The position numbers were made by a program, and so were the translations under genes. The notes under the pieces were generated by a model. That model saw only the letters and a program-made list of their open reading frames with translations, had not been told where the DNA came from and did not search any database. Source: Candidatus Scalindua japonica (lineage in GTDB: Bacteria > Planctomycetota > Brocadiia > Brocadiales > Scalinduaceae). From it: a stretch of DNA of 64,000 nt. Shown in pieces: positions 42,981 to 52,647 of this stretch (positions are counted from its first letter, which is position 1; each line of letters starts with the position of its first letter). The stretch lies in NCBI RefSeq assembly GCF_002443295.1, contig NZ_BAOS01000045.1, forward strand, positions 120,976 through 184,975, written 5' to 3'.

Positions 42981-44210
42981 ATGAACTTCTTGTTTATATC
43001 AAATCACTTTAAGGGCAACATAGATAGAAAACCGACTGCAACTTATAAACGTATGGAAATGTTTATAAGTGCTGTAAAAGAGCTTGGTACTCTTGATATG
43101 TTATTTTATGTACCTTCTGATATAGATACTTCCAAATCCGCAGTAGCAAAATTTCAACAGTCTCTCTCCTCATACTGGGACGTTGATATTAAATTATTTC
43201 TCTGCCCGAGGGTTGAGCATAAAGAGAGGATGACACGTTGGGGTCTTTATGGGGCAGGAGCTTTCAGTTTCTTCAAACAGCTAAGATCTGCCGGTACAAG
43301 CGGGTTGCGCCAGGTACAGGCTTTCAGGGATTGTCTGCAGCGCAAACCTACATCGATCATCGCTCACAGGTTAGAATCGATCTGTCCATTGTTACTTACA
43401 AACCACACAGACATACCTGTCTATTTTGACCTGGATGATATTGAGCATGTGGCATTAATACGTAATATTGGTCAGCCTCCGAGATGGATGGGGAAACCAC
43501 TACTATATTTACAGGTACCGGCACTATGGTGGGGTGAACGCCGGGCAATTAAAATGGCAAGGAAAACTTTTGTCTGTTCGGAAAAAGACCGTAACTATCT
43601 TCAGAATTTTTGGGGATTGTCTGGCGTTCGCGTTGTGCCAAATGCGGCTGCTATTCCAAAGCCACTTTCTCATACAAATTCACAGGTACTGCTATTTATT
43701 GGCAGCTACAATTATACGCCGAATGTTATTGCGGCAGAGTACTTGATCAATAAAATATGGCCTTATGTATACAAGGCAGTGCCTGATGCCCGATTATTAA
43801 TTGCCGGGACCTATCCGGAGAATATTAGCTGTTTTAAAACAAAAATCCCAGGAGTTGAGTTTACAGGTTTTGTGGATGATCTTGACAAGTTATATCAACA
43901 GTCGAGAGTTATCTGTTGTCCCATCCTTTCCGGCGGAGGAACACGTCTTAAAATAATTGAGGCAGCGGCTTATGGTAAACCGGTTGTCTCGACTACAATT
44001 GGAGCAGAAGGTATTGAAATGTATGATGGGCGGGAGTTGCTTTTACGCGATGATCCCGCGTCTTTTGCTGAAGCATGTATTGATTTACTCAATAGTATCA
44101 ATTTATGCAATAAATTGGGTTCTGCCGCACGGGAGGTGACAATCCGTAATTATGATCGAAATAATGTCATTCGCTTAATTAAGCAATATATAACGGAGGT
44201 AAATGAGTGA
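42981..44210 (+). CDS. Glycosyltransferase, GT4 family
   Basis: 409 aa. It starts NFLFISNHFKGNIDRKPTAT. The N-terminal domain has PVYFDLDDIEH. The C-terminal domain has LLFIGSYNYTPNVIAAEYLI and the strongly conserved ILSGGGTRLKIIEAAAYGKP with VVSTTIGAEGI. This pattern is that of the GT4 group often seen in exosortase-linked EPS loci (TIGR03087-like). It is predicted to be a retaining, nucleotide-sugar-dependent enzyme at the inner face of the membrane. GC is higher than in the surrounding spacers. Confidence 0.9.
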   Translation: MNFLFISNHFKGNIDRKPTATYKRMEMFISAVKELGTLDMLFYVPSDIDTSKSAVAKFQQSLSSYWDVDIKLFLCPRVEHKERMTRWGLYGAGAFSFFKQLRSAGTSGLRQVQAFRDCLQRKPTSIIAHRLESICPLLLTNHTDIPVYFDLDDIEHVALIRNIGQPPRWMGKPLLYLQVPALWWGERRAIKMARKTFVCSEKDRNYLQNFWGLSGVRVVPNAAAIPKPLSHTNSQVLLFIGSYNYTPNVIAAEYLINKIWPYVYKAVPDARLLIAGTYPENISCFKTKIPGVEFTGFVDDLDKLYQQSRVICCPILSGGGTRLKIIEAAAYGKPVVSTTIGAEGIEMYDGRELLLRDDPASFAEACIDLLNSINLCNKLGSAAREVTIRNYDRNNVIRLIKQYITEVNE

Positions 44211-44324
44211 TATATAGAATTTTACACGATATAGCTGCTGCTCATACTCTGAAGTTTGAGATGCCTGAACAAGAATATTTATGTCACTGTTACATTCCGA
44301 AACAAAAAATAAATTATTTGAAAT

Positions 44325-45308
44325 ATGGATAATAATAAAATATCAATTATCATTCCATATTTTCAAAAAGAAAGTGGAATATTAAAGAAATCGGTTCTTT
44401 CTGTCTTGAGGCAGAAAGGTGTCAATAATTATGAGATTATTGTTATAGATGATGATTCCCCGGTCCCGGCAAAAAAAGATCTGGGGTCTTTACTTGCAGA
44501 TAACAAAAGTATTATAAAGATTATCGAACAGAAAAATACCGGCCCCGCTGGTGCAAGAAACAGGGGGCTAAATTCTGTATCAAAAGATACTGTATACGTA
44601 GCGTTTCTTGACTCTGATGATGAATGGGAGGTTTCACATTTGAAGAATGCCGTTTGTGGGTTGGAAAAAGGTTATGACTTTTATTTTAGTAATTTTCAAC
44701 GTCACTTTTCAAATTACTCCAGGTTTCAACACCCTGATACTAACCTTAAGTTTTCAGCAAACAGTCATGTAAATATCGATAAAGAAATGAATCTTTATGA
44801 ATTTAGGGGAAGTTTTTTTGATTCTTTATTACAAAATAATTTTATTGGTACTCCTACTGTTGTGTATAGATATGAGAATTATTCAAATTTTAGATTTCGT
44901 GAAGAATTTTTCAATGGAGAGGACCTGATATTCTGGCTTGATTTTTCTAAATTGAACGTAAAAGTAGTCTTTTCAACAAATATTGAGGTTTTTTGCGGAG
45001 AAGGTATAAACATTTGCGCAGGTGCTGGATGGGGAACATCAAATGCATTGAAGTTTGCACAAAATCAGATTAAAAAAAATAAGTATATTTTGAATGGTTT
45101 CACTCTAAATATAGATCAACGAACATTAATAAGAGGAAGGCTCAAGGAGGGAAGAGATTCCTTTCTGAAAGTATTGTTACATGAAATTGCAAATTCTCAT
45201 AAAATTGACTTTAATACATTGTTAATACAATTGAAAATTGATTTTGGAACTTTTGTATTATTTTTACCAAACCTGTTGAGAATTATATACAACAAGTATG
45301 TTAACTAG
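44325..45308 (+). CDS. Glycosyltransferase, GT2 family
   Basis: 327 aa. KISIIIPYFQKESGILKKSV, IIVIDDDSPVPAKKDL, GPAGARNRGLNSV and the metal site FLDSDDEWEVSHL. NFIGTPTVVYRYENY and FNGEDLIFWLDFSKLN follow in the acceptor region. There is no membrane helix except a weak hydrophobic stretch near the C-terminus. The gaps on both sides (114 and 101 nt) hold nothing clear. Confidence 0.9.
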   Translation: MDNNKISIIIPYFQKESGILKKSVLSVLRQKGVNNYEIIVIDDDSPVPAKKDLGSLLADNKSIIKIIEQKNTGPAGARNRGLNSVSKDTVYVAFLDSDDEWEVSHLKNAVCGLEKGYDFYFSNFQRHFSNYSRFQHPDTNLKFSANSHVNIDKEMNLYEFRGSFFDSLLQNNFIGTPTVVYRYENYSNFRFREEFFNGEDLIFWLDFSKLNVKVVFSTNIEVFCGEGINICAGAGWGTSNALKFAQNQIKKNKYILNGFTLNIDQRTLIRGRLKEGRDSFLKVLLHEIANSHKIDFNTLLIQLKIDFGTFVLFLPNLLRIIYNKYVN

Positions 45309-45409
45309 TAAAACTTCAAGCACTAACAAAACAGCACCTGCTTTTTTTAAACAGCTCTTCATAAATAGTCGATCCTTTTCTACCGCAAATATCTAACTAA
45401 TCTATTTAA

Positions 45410-46756
45410 ATGCATAAAAAAAAAGTATTATTAATTTCCTATCATTTTCCTCCAAGTACTGAGGTCGGAGGAAAAAGAATTTTCAATTTTGCGAGAATAC
45501 TACCTTTAAATGGATGGAACACATACGTATTAACTATTAAAGACCGCTATCTAAGTGCACTTGATACAGCGAAACTGAAAGACCTGGATATGGTAACAGT
45601 ATTCAAAGCCGGCAGACTTCCAAATATTAAACAGGGTTACCTGCTATTAAAAGGGTTTTATTTAAAGAGGATCAAGAAGAGTGGAGTTACTCTGGACGAG
45701 CTTGAGGAATCGTTTGTTCATCCTGAATACGATACAATAGCCCAAAAGCTGAAAGACCTGGTAGAAATGTTATTTATTGGATTTCCGGATGAATATAGGA
45801 CGTGGACAATACCGGCACTCTTCAAAGCTGTTAAGGAAATCAAGCGCAATAAGATTGATTGTATTGTCACCTCTTCTCCCCCAGTAACCTCTCATGTAGT
45901 TGGTCTTTTAGTGAAAAAGATTACAGGTGTTAAATGGATTGCTGACTTTCGAGATCCATGGTTAACACCGGTTGATTACACAAAACCAAGGCCGAGTAGA
46001 TTATTGTATACTAAGATTGGCCTATGGATGGAACGTAAAATGATAGGTAACGCCGATAAGGTATTGACTACTACCAGGAGGCTTTGCAGTACTTACCAGG
46101 AATCATTTAAACAGCACCACCCGGACAAATTCATACATATCAGTAACGGGTTTGATAATGCACTGGTTTCCAGGTGTAATGGACTGAATAAATTCAGCAC
46201 CTTTACTCTCTCTTACACTGGCACACTATATCATGGAAGAAGCCCGGAGGTGGTTTTTAAAGCTTTAAAAGAGTTAATTTCAGAGGGCAAGATCAATGCT
46301 GATGAAATGAGAATTAAGTTAATCGGAAACTGTAAATATCTGGACGGTTATTTGACATCTGAAATTGCCAAATCATATGGCCTTGACCATGTAGTGGATA
46401 TTTCAGGTCAGGTACCTTATTTAAAGTCATTAGAAATTATCAAGAGAAGTCATTCAGCGCTGCTTTTGGCAGTAGATCAGCCTCTGCAGATACCCGCTAA
46501 AGTTTATGATTATATAGGTCTGGGAGTGACAATACTTACTTTGACCGGACAGGGAGAGACATCGGATTTGATTAAATCTACAGGAGTAGGGCAGGTTTTC
46601 AATTACTCAGATGTTGATGGAATTAAGGAGTTTTTGTATCAAGCTTTCAAAGAAAAGGATTTATTATCAACCCAGAGTTCTATTGAAGTTTTGTCAAAAT
46701 ATGATACAGGAAATATTGTAAAAGAATTAGCCCTCCTTCTTGAAAGAATAACATAG
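45410..46756 (+). CDS. Glycosyltransferase, GT4-like
   Basis: 448 aa. The N-terminal start KVLLISYHFPPSTEVGGKRI, then WIADFRDPWLTPVDY and ISNGFDNALV are typical of the WbuB/FucNAc-transferase-like side of GT4. The donor domain has TLSYTGTLYHGRSPEVVFKA, then ALLLAVDQPLQIPAKVYDYI with the Glu of the usual EX7E motif not obvious. A long insertion sits between 70 and 130. It is soluble or peripheral. Confidence 0.85.
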   Translation: MHKKKVLLISYHFPPSTEVGGKRIFNFARILPLNGWNTYVLTIKDRYLSALDTAKLKDLDMVTVFKAGRLPNIKQGYLLLKGFYLKRIKKSGVTLDELEESFVHPEYDTIAQKLKDLVEMLFIGFPDEYRTWTIPALFKAVKEIKRNKIDCIVTSSPPVTSHVVGLLVKKITGVKWIADFRDPWLTPVDYTKPRPSRLLYTKIGLWMERKMIGNADKVLTTTRRLCSTYQESFKQHHPDKFIHISNGFDNALVSRCNGLNKFSTFTLSYTGTLYHGRSPEVVFKALKELISEGKINADEMRIKLIGNCKYLDGYLTSEIAKSYGLDHVVDISGQVPYLKSLEIIKRSHSALLLAVDQPLQIPAKVYDYIGLGVTILTLTGQGETSDLIKSTGVGQVFNYSDVDGIKEFLYQAFKEKDLLSTQSSIEVLSKYDTGNIVKELALLLERIT

Positions 46757-46804
46757 TTATTCCTGTTACCTTTGAATGCGGTAAAAGAGTGGCCAGTAGA
46801 GAAT

Positions 46805-47518
46805 ATGCTCAAGAACATAATACTTAAAATAAAAAGAAGAGAGAACTCTTTTTATGCTTCTCTCTATAAAATTGCCAACTTTCTTTTAAATTTCAATATT
46901 CCTTCTATTTCACTAGTACACCTTCCTCTTTACTATCTGGACAGTTTTACTAAGTCAACGATTAGATGGTTTATCAATGTGTTCTGGTCAGTCCCACTTT
47001 TCAGGGCAAGATGTGAAACGGTTGGCAGAGATTTGCGTTTACTGAATGGAATACCATATGTTATTGGAAACCATCTGAAAATATATATAGGAGACAATGT
47101 AAGGATTGGGAGAACAACCTTTGGGGCAAGTAAGGTATTTGATAGTCCGGTATTAAAGGTAGGAAACAATACCTATATTGGCTATGGTGTCACTATCAGT
47201 GTCGCGAAAGAAGTGATCATTGGTGACAATTGCATGATCGCTTCGTGTATCATCATGGATAGCGATGATCATCCTATTAGTCCGGAAAAAAGACTGTTAG
47301 GAATGCCTGTCGATAAAGTAGATGTTAAACCGGTAAGAATTGGAAATAATGTGTGGATTGGTAACGGCAGTATGGTCCTGAAAGGGGTAACCATCGGTGA
47401 TAACTCAATTATAGCCGCTCATTCGGTTGTTACAAAAGACGTAATGGAAAACTGTGTATATGCGGGTAATCCTGCAGTTTTAAAGAAAAAAGATATAAAT
47501 AAAGAAGAACAGATTTAA
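46805..47518 (+). CDS. Left-handed beta-helix (hexapeptide) acyltransferase
   Basis: 237 aa from ATG 46805; a TTG at 46772 would add 11 residues. The hexapeptide repeats start near residue 90 (IYIGDNVRIGRTTFG) and continue through NTYIGYGVTISVAKEVIIGD, CIIMDSDDHPISPE (the catalytic loop with His) and IGNNVWIGNGSMVLKGVTIG, ending with YAGNPAVLKK. It is a WbbJ/LacA-like O-acetyltransferase using acetyl-CoA, predicted to acetylate a sugar of the repeat unit. Confidence 0.9.
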   Translation: MLKNIILKIKRRENSFYASLYKIANFLLNFNIPSISLVHLPLYYLDSFTKSTIRWFINVFWSVPLFRARCETVGRDLRLLNGIPYVIGNHLKIYIGDNVRIGRTTFGASKVFDSPVLKVGNNTYIGYGVTISVAKEVIIGDNCMIASCIIMDSDDHPISPEKRLLGMPVDKVDVKPVRIGNNVWIGNGSMVLKGVTIGDNSIIAAHSVVTKDVMENCVYAGNPAVLKKKDINKEEQI

Positions 47519-47533
47519 GAATTTCATTATTAT

Positions 47534-47563
47534 GATAATCACAAAAAACAGTTTGTGATTATC
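47534..47563 (+). terminator. Perfect 12-bp stem-loop after the acyltransferase
   Basis: GATAATCACAAA (47534-47545), a 6-nt loop and TTTGTGATTATC (47552-47563) pair perfectly, starting 16 nt after the stop at 47518. It lacks a strong T tract, so it may slow or partly end transcription, or protect the 3' end of the upstream message. Confidence 0.45.
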
Positions 47564-47594
47564 TTAAGATATTTCTCACTTATTATATTCTCCA

Positions 47595-49496
47595 ATGAAA
47601 AATATGACATCAGATAGATATCGGAGGCAAATAGACATTTCTGTTGTAATTCCTTTATTTAACGAAGAAGAGTCTCTACCTGTTTTGTACGAAAAGCTGA
47701 AAGGAGTGCTTGAAGAACTGTCAATTTCGTATGAAATTATCTTTGTTGATGATGGCAGTACTGATAATTCTTATGAAATTATCAGTAAAATTCAAAATAA
47801 GAACTCATGTGTCAAGACCATTAAGTTCAGAACAAACGCTGGTAAGGCAAAGGCTTTAAACAGGGGTTTTAAGGTAGCAGGCGGGAATATTGTCTTTACC
47901 ATGGATGCGGACCTTCAGGATGACCCGGAAGAAATCCCCAATTTTCTGAGTAAGATTAATGAAGGTTATGATCTTGTGTCCGGTTGGAAGAAAAAAAGAC
48001 ATGATCCTCTTGAGAAGAGGCTTCCATCAAAGCTGTTTAATAAAATCACATCACTTTTTACCGGACTTAAATTACACGATTTCAACTGCGGATTTAAAGC
48101 ATACAAACGTGAAATCCTTGATGAAATAAGTGTTTATGGTGAGCTTCACCGTTATATTCCTGCCCTTGCGCATTGGCAGGGATACCGTGTAGGAGAGATC
48201 CCCATAAAGCATCATCCTCGTAAATTCGGAGAATCCAAATACGGATTGAAACGTTATATCCGTGGCTTTTTCGATCTTTTTACCGTTGTATTACTGACAA
48301 AATATATAAGAACCCCGATATATCTATTTGGATTTACCGGATCATTATTTCTCACTGTCGGTTTTTTAATCCTATTTTTTATAACATACTTGCAAATTAC
48401 ATACGGTTCAATATTAGGGCATAGACCACTGTCCTACTTTGGTGTTTTATCTGTTCTTTTCGGTTCTCAATCCATTTCGTTAGGATTCCTCTCTGAAATG
48501 CTTGCTAATATATCACAAGCTAAGGGAGGGGGGGGGATAAGCATCAGGAATTATATTGGAGACAATCAAAAGGAGACCGGAGATGTAGATCTGTCAATAG
48601 TCGTTCCTCTTTACAATGAACGGGAAAGTATAAGCATCCTCCATAATTCATTAAAATTAAATCTGTCAAACAGCGGAAAGAATTACGAGATTGTTTTTGT
48701 CGATGATGGGAGCAATGATGGATCATTTGATATATTGATGGACATATACGGCAAAAATGATCGTATCAAGATTATACAGCTACGCAAGCGTTTTGGAAAG
48801 GCTTCGGCGCTTCAGGCAGGATTTAATTATTCAGTTGGAGAGATAATAATAACGATGGACGCGGACCTGCAGGACAGTCCTGGAGAGATTCATCATTTTA
48901 TTAAAGAGATTGATAAGGGCTGTAACTTTGTCATTGGCCATAGAACTGAAGTGCCACTCTTTAGCCTTCTCTCTTCCGCGATCTTCAATAAAATAGTTTC
49001 CCTATTCAGCCGGGTAACGTTTAGTGACATAAATTGTGGTTTAAAGGCATTTAAGAGGTCAGTAATTAAGGATTTAAGGTTATATGGAGAGCTGCATAGA
49101 TACTTTCCCATATTAATCGCAAGAAAAGGGTATAAAATAGAAGAAATAAAAGTAGCACATAATCCAAGGCAGTTCGGTAAATCAAAATACGGTATAACAC
49201 GCATACCAAAGGCATTTCTGGATCTATTCACAATAGTTTTATTAACAGGGTTTCAGGGTAGGCCGCTTCATTTTTTTGGAGGGATTGGAGTTTCTGTCGG
49301 ATTAGTCGGCCTTTCAATCAATGCCTATTTGTGCGTTCTTAAGTTCATAGAGGGTAATATTGGAAACCACTATACCCTCTTACTAATGGGCGTCATGTTA
49401 ATGGTCCTGGGGCTTCAGTGGTTTTCCGCGGGGATTTTAAGTGAATTAGTAAATGGTATTTATGAGAGAGAGTTTGGAGAAGATATTGAAGGTTAA
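47595..49496 (+). CDS. Tandem GT2 fusion: two DPM1/GtrB-like glycosyltransferases
   Basis: 633 aa made of two similar halves. Half one (about 10-325) has SVVIPLFNEEESLPVLYEKL, IIFVDDGSTDNSYEII, FTMDADLQDDPEEI, FNCGFKAYKREIL and FGESKYGLKRYIRGF, then two membrane helices. Half two (about 332-630) repeats this with SIVVPLYNERESISILHNSL, IVFVDDGSNDGSFDIL, ITMDADLQDSPGEI, INCGLKAFKRSVI, FGKSKYGITRIPKAF and two more helices. Each half alone is a complete polyprenyl-phosphate glycosyltransferase of the DPM1/GtrB type, charging undecaprenyl phosphate with a sugar from UDP. Both active sites look intact. Such fusions are uncommon; it could supply the GT39-like enzyme at 55683. Confidence 0.9.
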   Translation: MKNMTSDRYRRQIDISVVIPLFNEEESLPVLYEKLKGVLEELSISYEIIFVDDGSTDNSYEIISKIQNKNSCVKTIKFRTNAGKAKALNRGFKVAGGNIVFTMDADLQDDPEEIPNFLSKINEGYDLVSGWKKKRHDPLEKRLPSKLFNKITSLFTGLKLHDFNCGFKAYKREILDEISVYGELHRYIPALAHWQGYRVGEIPIKHHPRKFGESKYGLKRYIRGFFDLFTVVLLTKYIRTPIYLFGFTGSLFLTVGFLILFFITYLQITYGSILGHRPLSYFGVLSVLFGSQSISLGFLSEMLANISQAKGGGGISIRNYIGDNQKETGDVDLSIVVPLYNERESISILHNSLKLNLSNSGKNYEIVFVDDGSNDGSFDILMDIYGKNDRIKIIQLRKRFGKASALQAGFNYSVGEIIITMDADLQDSPGEIHHFIKEIDKGCNFVIGHRTEVPLFSLLSSAIFNKIVSLFSRVTFSDINCGLKAFKRSVIKDLRLYGELHRYFPILIARKGYKIEEIKVAHNPRQFGKSKYGITRIPKAFLDLFTIVLLTGFQGRPLHFFGGIGVSVGLVGLSINAYLCVLKFIEGNIGNHYTLLLMGVMLMVLGLQWFSAGILSELVNGIYEREFGEDIEG

Positions 49497-50622
49497 ATCT
49501 CAGGTCTGCTATTTTGGTACATACGAGGAGACATATTCAAGAAACCAGATAATGATTAAGACCCTCAAAAGGATGGGGCATGAAGTAAAAGAGTGTCATA
49601 TTTCATTGTGGGGAGACAAAATAGATAAAACAAGGACATTTGTTGGTGTGGCAAGTAAAATCCAATTCGTCTTAAGGCTAATGTCTATCTATCCAAGGCT
49701 TTTTATTAAATATCTGTTTATTGGTCATCACGATATCATATTTGTAGGTTATTTTGGTCACCTTGATATATTTTTCATAAAATTATTCTCAATATTTAAT
49801 AAAAAGAAGATTGTCTTTGATACGTTTCTTTCACTTTATGATACGATGGTATGTGACAGGGAGATGTTAAAAGTGGGTTCTTTTTCTGCCAGGGTTGTTT
49901 ACTCGCTTGATAAATATTCCTGTAAACTTGCGGATGTTGTTATCCTGGATACATACGCGCATATTGATTATTTTAATAATACGTTCGGTACCCCCAGAGA
50001 AAAAATGGCCAGGATATTTGCCGGAGCTGATACTGAGATATTTTCCCCTGGAGTTCAAAGAAAGCAAAATGGAAAATTTAATGTACTATTCATGGGTAAA
50101 TATACACCATTGCATGGTATTGAATTTATTGTCAAAGCCGCAGAGATAATGAAAGATGATACGGGTATACAATTTACTTTCATTGGTAAGGGTCAGCTTT
50201 ATCAAAAAATAAGAGGTATGGTAGTGGACGCGCAACTTGATAATATACATTTTATAGAGTGGGTAAAATATGAGGAATTACCTCAATACATTGCAAATAC
50301 TGATGTATGTTTAGGGATATTTTCAGATTCACTGAAGGCGTCAAGAGTTATCCCTAATAAGGTTTTTCAGTACATGGCTATGGGTAAGGCTATCATTACT
50401 GCCAGAACACCAGGTATCGTTGAAGGTCTGAAAAATGGTGAAAATGCGTTGTTATGTAACCCTGCCGACCCTCAAGACCTATCCAGGGCCATTATCAGGC
50501 TGAAAGAAGATGGATCATTAATGAACAAAATTGCGTCCAGTGCAAGGGAAACATTTCTTGATGTATCAGGAGATAATGCAATTATTCATGAGCTTGAATG
50601 TGTCCTGGAGAGAATACATTAA
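49462..50622 (+). CDS. Glycosyltransferase, GT4 family
   Basis: 386 aa from ATG 49462, overlapping the GT2 fusion by 35 nt; ATG 49453 is also possible. SQVCYFGTYEETYSRNQIMI begins the N-terminal domain. The donor domain has NVLFMGKYTPLHGIEFIVKA, FTFIGKGQLYQKI, CLGIFSDSLKASRVIPNKV and FQYMAMGKAIITARTPGIVE, in which the Glu/Lys residues typical of GT4 are recognisable. It is probably peripheral at the inner membrane. Confidence 0.88.
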   Translation: MRESLEKILKVKSQVCYFGTYEETYSRNQIMIKTLKRMGHEVKECHISLWGDKIDKTRTFVGVASKIQFVLRLMSIYPRLFIKYLFIGHHDIIFVGYFGHLDIFFIKLFSIFNKKKIVFDTFLSLYDTMVCDREMLKVGSFSARVVYSLDKYSCKLADVVILDTYAHIDYFNNTFGTPREKMARIFAGADTEIFSPGVQRKQNGKFNVLFMGKYTPLHGIEFIVKAAEIMKDDTGIQFTFIGKGQLYQKIRGMVVDAQLDNIHFIEWVKYEELPQYIANTDVCLGIFSDSLKASRVIPNKVFQYMAMGKAIITARTPGIVEGLKNGENALLCNPADPQDLSRAIIRLKEDGSLMNKIASSARETFLDVSGDNAIIHELECVLERIH

Positions 50623-50738
50623 TTGTAGATTGGTTTGAATTTACGTTGAATCAATTTCTGAAAAATGATTTATGAATACTTGAAATTATTACAACTGTTG
50701 ATGTTATTATAAATTTTGCTTCAAATTAATTGATAAAT

Positions 50739-51692
50739 ATGAATGAAAAAATGATCGCAATTCTTGCGCCATACAAGAGACACATAAAAAACTTATTTGG
50801 TGTGTTTGCCAGTCTGACTGGATTTGTCATCCTGTATTTACTGGTAAGAAGGGCAGGATTTAGTAATCTTTTAAATACCTTTCTGCATCTTAGCCCTGTG
50901 TACCTGTTTCTGGGAATATTTTGTTGGATATTGAATCTGTTAACAGGAACATACCGTTTTAAGAGCTTTTGTGATATTAAGATACCATTCCTGAGATTAT
51001 ATAATATATACCTGTATGGTGTCATCCTCAATTATGCTTCTGCGATCCAGGGGCTTGGTATCGGGGCAAAAGTTGGACTATTAAAGTTAAACAAAGTAAA
51101 GGTGTCAAAGACCACTGCATCCATCGGTCTGGAGATTATCTATGATATACTTTTTGCCGGTATGGTTTTTATTGTGTTTGCAATAAAGTATTATGATCAG
51201 GTGGGAAGCAAAATTGCAGGTGCTTCCAGGTTCCTGATTCCAGGGATATGTATCGTGATTGTGCTTATTGCAGGTCTCATTTTTTTTCGAGGGAACAGTT
51301 TCATCCAGAGTTTTATTAGTCATTTTGCAGGCGCTTTTAAAATGCCGCAGGCTATATACAACTTTTTAATTACCTCTACAATATGGATCCTGGGAAGCTT
51401 ACTTATGTACTTTTTAGTGCTGGCAACGGGGAGTTACATCAGTTTGCAGAATATACTTTTTGCGACAACTGCAGCATTTATTTTAGGTTTAATAAGTTTT
51501 GTTCCCGGAGGTCTTGGAGTAAGAGACGCTATATCCGCATTTGTATTGCATCTATCAGGACTGGAAGCCGAAATGGCGATTTCGATAACACTTATTAATA
51601 GAGTTATTGGTATTTGCACTGTTCTGGTCATTCTTACGATGATTAATTTAGCCAAAAAACTGATACCAGCAAAAGCTAAACATGATATATGA
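50739..51692 (+). CDS. Lysylphosphatidylglycerol synthase TM-region family protein (UPF0104/AglD-like)
   Basis: 317 aa from ATG 50739, with eight hydrophobic segments. The family pattern is NLLTGTYRFKSFC, LNYASAIQGLGIGAKVGLLK and GLISFVPGGLGVRDAISAFV, where the last is the conserved PGGxGxR motif. Such proteins occur alone in polysaccharide loci and may take part in moving lipid-linked sugars across the membrane; that is not proven. The stop TGA (51690-51692) lies inside the terminal repeat of a miniature element, so the C-terminus may have been altered by the insertion. Confidence 0.87.
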   Translation: MNEKMIAILAPYKRHIKNLFGVFASLTGFVILYLLVRRAGFSNLLNTFLHLSPVYLFLGIFCWILNLLTGTYRFKSFCDIKIPFLRLYNIYLYGVILNYASAIQGLGIGAKVGLLKLNKVKVSKTTASIGLEIIYDILFAGMVFIVFAIKYYDQVGSKIAGASRFLIPGICIVIVLIAGLIFFRGNSFIQSFISHFAGAFKMPQAIYNFLITSTIWILGSLLMYFLVLATGSYISLQNILFATTAAFILGLISFVPGGLGVRDAISAFVLHLSGLEAEMAISITLINRVIGICTVLVILTMINLAKKLIPAKAKHDI

Positions 51693-51813
51693 CTCTGTTG
51701 ATATAATTCGATTCTTTTCAAATTTTCAGAAAAGTTGTTGCCGTAAGTCATTGCTGTCATTGGATTGAAAAATTGACTATTTAGCAAAAACCGATTAAAT
51801 AACAGAGTCATAT
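51687..51813. mobile_element. Miniature inverted-repeat element (127 bp)
   Basis: ATATGACTCTGTT (51687-51699) and AACAGAGTCATAT (51801-51813) are perfect 13-bp inverted repeats at the ends of a 127-nt non-coding segment. Similarity extends inward in weaker form (GATATAATTCG against ATTTAATCGG). The TA at the outer edge of both repeats would fit the TA target duplication of mariner/IS630-type elements. It has no coding capacity. It fills the space between the membrane protein gene and the methyltransferase gene. Confidence 0.6.
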
Positions 51814-51830
51814 TGCATTGAGAGTGTATT

Positions 51831-52643
51831 ATGAAACGTCTTACAAAAATTAACCACTGGGATAATGTTCATACAGATAATAAAAATCACTTTCTGCAGA
51901 ATATAGGTGATAAACTGAATGAAACAAAATATTTCAAAAGCTATACCTTTTCAGCTTTTGACAGATTGTGCCGAAAGTATTTGCCAAATCTATTTAACTT
52001 AAAGATTCTGGAAGTTGGCAGTGCCCCTGGCAGGAGACTTTTATATATGCACAAAATTTTTGAATATGAACCTTATGGAGTAGAGTACTCTGCGGACGGT
52101 GTAAATTCAAATAAGGAGTACTTCAGAAAAAATAATTTAAATCCCAATAACGTGATCCATGCGGATTTTTTTGATCCGGCTTTTCAGAATTCATACAAAT
52201 CGTCTTTTAATATTGTTTCATCTTTTGGTTTTATTGAGCATTTTGATGATCCATCAAGAGCAGTTAAATATCACCTGAATCTTCTAAAAAAATCAGGATT
52301 GATTCTGATAACAGTGCCAAACCTGAGAGGACTCAATTATTATGTTCAGACCATTCTGAATAAAAGTGTAATTAAAAAGCACAATTTAGAAATCATGGAG
52401 CTCCAAAGATTTCGATCACTGTTTATGATGGAGTCTATAGATGAAGTTTATTGTGATTATTATGGAACGTATAATTTTGCAACATTCAACGTTAAACCCG
52501 GATCAATTATGGTATATGTAAAATATATCCTTCTATGCCTTCAAATGGTGTTGAATCCTTTGATGCATGTTTTTTTAAGAAACAGGGGATTAGACAGCCC
52601 TTTATGGAGTCCTTATTTAATCTTTATTGGGAAAAAAAAATAG
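51831..52643 (+). CDS. Class I SAM-dependent methyltransferase
   Basis: 270 aa. Motif I is LKILEVGSAPGRRLLYM near residues 60-76, motif II region YGVEYSADGVNS, FGFIEHFDDPSRAVKYHLNL and the post-motif LKKSGLILITVPNLRG. It is a Methyltransf_11/23-type enzyme, likely to methylate a sugar or a lipid-linked intermediate. The gene ends 4 nt before the next gene, so they share a transcript. Confidence 0.88.
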   Translation: MKRLTKINHWDNVHTDNKNHFLQNIGDKLNETKYFKSYTFSAFDRLCRKYLPNLFNLKILEVGSAPGRRLLYMHKIFEYEPYGVEYSADGVNSNKEYFRKNNLNPNNVIHADFFDPAFQNSYKSSFNIVSSFGFIEHFDDPSRAVKYHLNLLKKSGLILITVPNLRGLNYYVQTILNKSVIKKHNLEIMELQRFRSLFMMESIDEVYCDYYGTYNFATFNVKPGSIMVYVKYILLCLQMVLNPLMHVFLRNRGLDSPLWSPYLIFIGKKK

Positions 52644-52647
52644 ATTT

